From: Hyphomonas sp.
GTDB taxonomy: Bacteria; Pseudomonadota; Alphaproteobacteria; Caulobacterales; Hyphomonadaceae
Reading direction: 5' to 3'
Assembly (NCBI GenBank): GCA_029287305.1
Contig: JARFRJ010000522.1
Location: forward strand, 1-10,250
DNA: 10,250 bases
Both the position numbers and the translations under genes were made by a program. Each line of letters starts with the position of its first letter. The stretch's first letter is position 1. This document shows, piece by piece, positions 6,669 through 10,250 of this stretch. The notes under the pieces were generated by a model that saw only the letters and a program-made list of their open reading frames with translations, was not told the DNA's origin and made no database searches.

Positions 6669-8051
6669 TTACCGCTTGGCTTTTTGACGATTACGAAAGC
6701 TTTTCTCAATGGCTTCGATCATCAAGCCTGCAATATCCTTACCTGTCGTATCTTCAATGCCCTGCAAACCAGGCGAGGAATTGATCTCAAGGACTTTCGG
6801 ACCACTGCTCGCACGGATCAAATCAACGCCCGCCACTTTAAGTCCCATGGTTTTAGCTGCTTTGATCGCGATACGGCGTTCTTCCGGCGTAATCAGAACA
6901 GAACTTGCCTTTCCACCCAGATGCAGATTAGCGCGAAAATCTCCTTCTGCGGCCTGGCGTTGAATTGAACCAACAACTTTTCCATCAATCACAAAACAGC
7001 GTATATCCCGTCCATTGGCCTCTTTTATGAACTCCTGGACCAGAATGTTCGCCTGCAGGCTTTTGAATGCATTGATGACGCTTTCTGCCGCCTTATTAGT
7101 CTCAGCTAGGACAACCCCTTTGCCTTGCGTGCCCTCCAAAAGCTTGACGACAAGCGGAGCACCGCCGACCATTTCAATAATATTGGTAGTATCGACCGGA
7201 GAATTGGCAAAGCCTGTAACAGGCATCGGGATACTATGGGTCGATAAAAGCTGAAGTGATCGCAGTTTATCTCTGGATTGTGCGATGGATATGGAATCAT
7301 TGAGGCAATATGAGCCGACCGTTTCAAATTGCCGGGCAATTGAACAGCCATAGAATGTCATGGCCGGTTTGATACGGGGGATCACCGCATCGACACCATT
7401 CAGAACCTCTCCGCCTCGATAATGCACCTCTGGAGTGGACGCACTGATATTCATATAACATTGGCGAATATTGACAAAGCGCATATTGTGTCCGCGTTCC
7501 TCGCCGGCTTCCATAATTCGCTTATTGGAATAAAGTTCTGGATTGCTGGCAAGAAGGGCAATGCTCAAACCATTTTTCTTCGTATGTTCGCGTGTATAAT
7601 ATTTTTCCAAGGCTTCCCGGCTAACCTCTCCGAGACAGAAAGAGGCGTCGGGGTCTATCAAGACGCGTTCTTTCATAGCTTCACGTCCGAACAGCATGCG
7701 ATAACCCATGGAATCACGATTGGTCAGGGTAACCTCAATCTCCCAAGTTTCCCCACCCATTGTAATAGGCGTTTTGATGACATGGCGGCGCTCTTTTTCA
7801 CCGCTGGAACTTTTCACATCGCGCCGGCCAACAACCAAGCCGCGACAACTTTGAATAACTTTACGATTATCCTGAAGTGGGTGAATGTCGAAATGGACAT
7901 ATTTCAAACCGTCTTCAATAAAAGGTGTAATATTAAAAGCATGGAGCGAGGAAGTTTTCGCCCCTGAATCAATACGCGCTTTTACGGCAGGAAGGCCGAG
8001 CTCTGACAGGCCGCACCACTCTTCTTTACCAATGATAATTTTTTCTGACAT
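6669..8051 (-). CDS. rimK: RimB-like aspartic protease domain fused to RimK ribosomal S6 glutamate ligase
   Basis: A 460-residue cytosolic protein with two parts. Residues 1 to about 145 match the RimB/'ATP-dependent zinc protease' family (PF05618), a retropepsin-like fold, with the active-site loop D28-S-G-A-K-T-S-S-L-H and the later GRxAM (122-126). Residues 162-455 match E. coli RimK (300 residues) along its whole length, including [17 protein letters not shown] (221-227), FYG (233-235), [34 protein letters not shown] with ATP-binding Lys303, [22 protein letters not shown] and the magnesium-binding E422-I-N424. RimK adds glutamates to the C-terminus of ribosomal protein S6; RimB is its partner protease in pseudomonads. 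Joining both in one chain suggests modification and trimming or control are coupled. ATG 8051 has no Shine-Dalgarno and lies in a palindrome (8050-8063). Confidence 0.92.
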   Translation of the reverse strand: MSEKIIIGKEEWCGLSELGLPAVKARIDSGAKTSSLHAFNITPFIEDGLKYVHFDIHPLQDNRKVIQSCRGLVVGRRDVKSSSGEKERRHVIKTPITMGGETWEIEVTLTNRDSMGYRMLFGREAMKERVLIDPDASFCLGEVSREALEKYYTREHTKKNGLSIALLASNPELYSNKRIMEAGEERGHNMRFVNIRQCYMNISASTPEVHYRGGEVLNGVDAVIPRIKPAMTFYGCSIARQFETVGSYCLNDSISIAQSRDKLRSLQLLSTHSIPMPVTGFANSPVDTTNIIEMVGGAPLVVKLLEGTQGKGVVLAETNKAAESVINAFKSLQANILVQEFIKEANGRDIRCFVIDGKVVGSIQRQAAEGDFRANLHLGGKASSVLITPEERRIAIKAAKTMGLKVAGVDLIRASSGPKVLEINSSPGLQGIEDTTGKDIAGLMIEAIEKSFRNRQKAKR

Positions 8052-8106
8052 TTTCGGGAAAATCCATTGTAAAAGTATCGCATAAACACATATGTCTGCG
8101 CTACGC

Positions 8107-8155
8107 TCCTGTACTAAAGAGAAACAGGATCGTCACTATTTATTCCTGTTCAGGA
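8107..8155 (-). other. Four alternating inverted-repeat arms in the leader of the rimK fusion
   Basis: In transcription direction the arms are TCCTG (8155-8151), AACAGGA (8150-8144), TCCTGTT (8129-8123) and ACAGGA (8112-8107). Arm 1 with arm 2, or arm 3 with arm 4 (11-nt loop), excludes arm 2 with arm 3 (7 bp, 14-nt loop). TCCTGAACAGGA is also a 12-bp near-palindrome in DNA, like a repressor site. The 170-bp gap 8052-8221 has no gene and no clear terminator; TACAAT on the minus strand at about 8073-8068 could be a -10, but without a -35. Whether the element works as RNA, as a DNA operator, or not at all cannot be told from one sequence. Confidence 0.3.
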
Positions 8156-8221
8156 TCAAAAACACCTTGTGCGAGCGTGCATGAATCGGGGCCGGCTTTT
8201 TTGATTGTTATAAGCAGTGGT

Positions 8222-8989
8222 TTAATTATCATTCCACCAAGGCGTATCCGTCCAGGGACGCAAATCAATCTCATGGGTCCAGGCCGAGCGATGCTGATGG
8301 GCCAGATGCCAATAGGTTTCAGACAGTTTTTCAGGGTTAAGAAGCGCGTCCTTGCCTTCGCCTTTTTCCTTGCGCAGACGGGCGAAGGCTTCCGGGCCCA
8401 ATAATTTACCCAAAGTGTCAGGCGCATCCACCGGGCCATCAATTACGATATGGGCAATATGAATACCCTTGGGCGCAAATTCTGCATTCAGACTTTGCGC
8501 CAGAAGCCGGCGTCCACCAATAGCACTCGCATGCGAATGCTGCCCGGCATTGCCGCGCAGTGCTGCTGTGGCCGAGGTGATCAGAAGTGTGCCCCCGCCG
8601 CGCGCCGCCATATAGGGCATAATCGTTTTGGCTACTCGAAAGAGGGCGAAACAGGCCATCCGCCAACCCAGCTCAAACGCCTTATAAGACGTATCGGCTA
8701 GGTTGCGATTGCCGATTTGTGCGCCAAGATTAAACAGGAGGACCTCTATTGGCCCGGTCTCGCGCTCGGTTTCCATAATCAGGGTTTCAAGCGTATTCTC
8801 CTCGACCGCATTTAGCAAAACACCCGAAGCCGTCCCGCCTGCCGCCTTGACCTGCTCAACCAGAAGGTCCAAGCCTTCCTTGTCACTGCGACGGCAAAAC
8901 ACCGTATGATAGCCCCCGGACGCAAAGCGCTTGCCGACATGTCCGCCAATCCCTGCACCCGCGCCGATGACCAAACATACTGGTTTCAT
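8222..8989 (-). CDS. Atypical SDR-family protein lacking the YxxxK catalytic pair
   Basis: A 255-residue Rossmann-fold protein of the SDR superfamily. The cofactor loop G9-A-G-A-G-I-G15 is intact, NLGA (87-90) replaces the usual NNAG, and LLITSATAALRG (135-146) is the serine strand with Ser139. Where the catalytic Tyr-x-x-x-Lys should be, the sequence reads H151-S-H153-A-S-A-I157 then GGRRLLAQSLNAEF, so neither Tyr nor Lys is present. The following KGIHIAHIVIDGPVDAPDT is normal for a group of SDRs that I recall having Phe instead of Tyr but keeping Lys. NAD(P) binding is likely; ordinary dehydrogenase chemistry is doubtful. The start chosen is ATG 8989 with GAGGGG 4 nt upstream; TTG 9010 or ATG 9007 would add seven or six residues that the fold does not need. 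It lies 170 bp before rimK on the same strand and is divergent from rnhB. Confidence 0.88.
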   Translation of the reverse strand: MKPVCLVIGAGAGIGGHVGKRFASGGYHTVFCRRSDKEGLDLLVEQVKAAGGTASGVLLNAVEENTLETLIMETERETGPIEVLLFNLGAQIGNRNLADTSYKAFELGWRMACFALFRVAKTIMPYMAARGGGTLLITSATAALRGNAGQHSHASAIGGRRLLAQSLNAEFAPKGIHIAHIVIDGPVDAPDTLGKLLGPEAFARLRKEKGEGKDALLNPEKLSETYWHLAHQHRSAWTHEIDLRPWTDTPWWNDN

Positions 8990-9116
8990 TGGTCCCCTCG
9001 CTATCATCAAATATATCAGACGATTAAATAGGGTCTCACAGCTTTGCAGGGATGTAAATCCACCCCTGCGGCAAGGTCCTCTAGGCTTAGTCTACCGAAT
9101 CAGAGTGAATGCGTGG
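8990..9116. other. Divergent gap between the SDR and rnhB, with a hairpin
   Basis: These 127 bp must hold the promoters of both divergent genes, but I find no convincing -35/-10 pair on either strand. AT-rich TATATT-like stretches lie near 9008-9030. A GC-rich inverted repeat, GCAGGG (9046-9051) and CCCTGC (9064-9069) with a 12-nt loop, could form a hairpin in the rnhB leader. No small gene is evident. Confidence 0.25.
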
Positions 9117-9716
9117 ATGCAGTCACCACAGGCCTCTTTTCTGATTTGCGGTATTGATGAAGCCGGGCGTGGGCCTTGGGCCGGGCCCGTCACCGCCGCG
9201 GCGGTCATCCTGACCCCGGACCTATCCATACAGGGCTTAACGGATTCCAAAAAATTGACGGCGCGCCAGCGCAGCGTTCTGGAAGCAGAAATTAAAGCTA
9301 AAGCGCTTGTCTGGTCGCTCGGCTGGGCCAGTGTCCAAGAAATTGACGCGCTTAATATCCTGCACGCCAATGATTTGGCGATGCGCCGGGCTGTGGCGGG
9401 CCTGACACGCCAGCCAGACGAGATTCGCATTGATGGTAACCGTGTGCCGGACGGTCTTGAGCCGCCCGCCCGCGCGATTATCAAGGGGGATTTAACCGAG
9501 CCGTGCATTTCAGCCGCCTCAATCCTTGCCAAGACGGCCCGTGATCGCTTTATGCTCGAGTGTGATGCCCGCTATCCGGCCTATGGATTTGCCCGCCATA
9601 AAGGCTATGGCACGAAAATTCATCGGGAGGCATTGGCACACTATGGCCCTTGCCCCCTGCATCGAAGGAGTTTTGCGCCAGTGCGCAAAGCTTTGGCGGA
9701 TCATTGCGCCCTATAA
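9117..9716 (+). CDS. rnhB: Ribonuclease HII
   Basis: A 199-residue cytosolic type 2 RNase H that cuts the RNA strand of RNA-DNA hybrids and removes single ribonucleotides misincorporated into DNA. The length matches E. coli RnhB (198). The metal-binding set is complete: Asp14 and Glu15 in GIDEAGRGPWAGPV, Asp106 in IDGN and Asp125 in KGD. Also conserved are DSKKLT (43-48), ISAASILAKTARDR (131-144), YGFARHKGYGTKIHREAL and the C-terminal HRRSFAPV. I chose ATG 9117, which leaves 13 residues before Asp14, as in the family; GTG 9105 would add four. No strong Shine-Dalgarno precedes either. The frame stays open upstream to 8931, but that part runs antisense through the SDR start and is not expected to be translated. 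ttcA follows 60 bp later on the same strand. Confidence 0.95.
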   Translation: MQSPQASFLICGIDEAGRGPWAGPVTAAAVILTPDLSIQGLTDSKKLTARQRSVLEAEIKAKALVWSLGWASVQEIDALNILHANDLAMRRAVAGLTRQPDEIRIDGNRVPDGLEPPARAIIKGDLTEPCISAASILAKTARDRFMLECDARYPAYGFARHKGYGTKIHREALAHYGPCPLHRRSFAPVRKALADHCAL

Positions 9717-9776
9717 ACAGATCGATCCTCTGCTCTGGGCCTTGCGATTTTTGTCTGAACAGGCCAAGACGCCTGC

Positions 9777-10250
9777 ATGAATACGTCAACCCTCACCGCC
9801 TATAAAGACATCGCCCGCGCTCTGTTCGGCCGAGCACCGCAAACCACCAATTTCAACCGTTTGCGCAAGCGATTGAAACGCCAAGCCGGCGAGACAATTG
9901 CCCGTTTCGGTATGGTCCCCCAAACAGGCGACCCTGCTGGTCTGCCCAAATGGCTGGTCTGCCTATCAGGGGGTAAGGACAGTTATGCCCTTTTAGCCAT
10001 CCTTTTGGATTTAAAAGCGCATGGCGATTTACCTATCGAGCTTCTGGCTTGCAATTTGGATCAGCGCCAGCCCGGCTTTCCAGCGGATATCTTGCCGGAA
10101 TGGCTGGGCATGCTGGGTATTCCTCATAAAATCATCACGGAGGATACCTATTCCATCGTGACAGAAAAAGTGCCTGCGCAGAAAACCTATTGCGCCCTCT
10201 GCTCGCGGCTACGGCGGGGGATTTTATATCGCGTGGCCAGAGAGGAAGGC
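9777..10250 (+). CDS. ttcA: tRNA 2-thiocytidine(32) synthetase TtcA, C-terminus cut by window edge
   Basis: The first 158 codons of TtcA, which thiolates cytidine 32 in the anticodon loop of some tRNAs, using ATP to activate the base and an iron-sulfur cluster to deliver sulfur. The ATP pyrophosphatase P-loop SGGKDS is at 64-69 after a strand (WLVCL), [10 protein letters not shown] at 93-102 follows the second strand, and C139-A-L-C142 in [12 protein letters not shown] is the first CxxC that holds the cluster. The full protein is usually about 290-310 residues, so roughly half is missing to the right, including the remaining cluster cysteine(s). The start is ATG 9777; the ribosome site is weak (AGG about 13 nt upstream). 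It is probably co-transcribed with rnhB. Confidence 0.94.
   Translation, partial: MNTSTLTAYKDIARALFGRAPQTTNFNRLRKRLKRQAGETIARFGMVPQTGDPAGLPKWLVCLSGGKDSYALLAILLDLKAHGDLPIELLACNLDQRQPGFPADILPEWLGMLGIPHKIITEDTYSIVTEKVPAQKTYCALCSRLRRGILYRVAREEG

Noticed and set aside
7422..7967. A 181-residue open frame on the plus strand inside the RimB-RimK gene
   Set aside because: Complementary shadow of a strongly conserved gene, with no recognisable motif of its own.
8172..8206. GGGGCCGGC followed by TTTTTT on the plus strand, read as a terminator
   Set aside because: GCCGGC is self-complementary but leaves no proper stem-loop, and no plus-strand gene ends there; on the minus strand the T-run is on the wrong side for the SDR.
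8931..9116. N-terminal extension of ribonuclease HII by 62 residues
   Set aside because: It runs antisense through the start of the divergent SDR, has a Pro/Arg-rich composition unlike the family, and would make the enzyme about 60 residues longer than usual.

Overview
This looks like an ordinary chromosomal stretch of an alphaproteobacterium. The best lineage markers are a GapR/DUF2312 nucleoid protein at 1979-2242, which is a mainly alphaproteobacterial family, and a 41-residue L36 ribosomal protein of the cysteine-poor type at 3583-3708. GC content is moderate, by eye in the low to mid 50s percent. GTG and TTG starts occur, and several genes have weak Shine-Dalgarno sequences. A finer placement, such as the Caulobacterales/Maricaulales side, would be a guess. 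I see no tRNA or rRNA gene, CRISPR array, insertion sequence, integrase or attachment site.

Left half, minus strand (1-3708). Seven genes point the same way and are closely spaced: rpmJ (L36), a HAD-family hydrolase, a small exported TPR protein, gapR, an unrecognised 135-residue protein, a glutaminyl-peptide cyclotransferase lipoprotein, and a short-chain dehydrogenase (SDR) that runs off the left edge. Gaps are 6 bp (rpmJ to HAD), 37 bp, 127 bp (the only roomy one, before gapR), 32 bp, a 4-bp ATGA overlap, and 43 bp. This suggests one rpmJ-HAD-TPR unit and one gapR-led unit of four genes, perhaps with read-through between them. A TTGACG-type promoter lies in front of rpmJ.

Middle (3826-5217, plus strand). 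A periplasmic lytic murein transglycosylase of the MltB (SLT_2) type carries a C-terminal peptidoglycan-binding domain. It is divergent from rpmJ and convergent with the next gene.

Right-centre, minus strand (5246-8989). In transcription order these are an atypical SDR that has lost the YxxxK catalytic pair, a two-domain protein joining a RimB-like aspartic-protease domain to a RimK S6-glutamate ligase, and a 12-helix MFS exporter. The gaps in front of the ligase and the exporter contain inverted repeats that may be regulatory.

Right end, plus strand (9117-10250). Ribonuclease HII (rnhB) is followed by the first 158 codons of the tRNA 2-thiocytidine synthase gene ttcA, which is cut by the window edge.

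Most genes here belong to known families. I do not see a convincing undescribed system. The points most worth a second look are the RimB-RimK fusion with its unusual leader, the catalytically incomplete SDR beside it, the unknown gene tied to gapR, and the in-frame rpmJ/HAD junction separated by one TAG.
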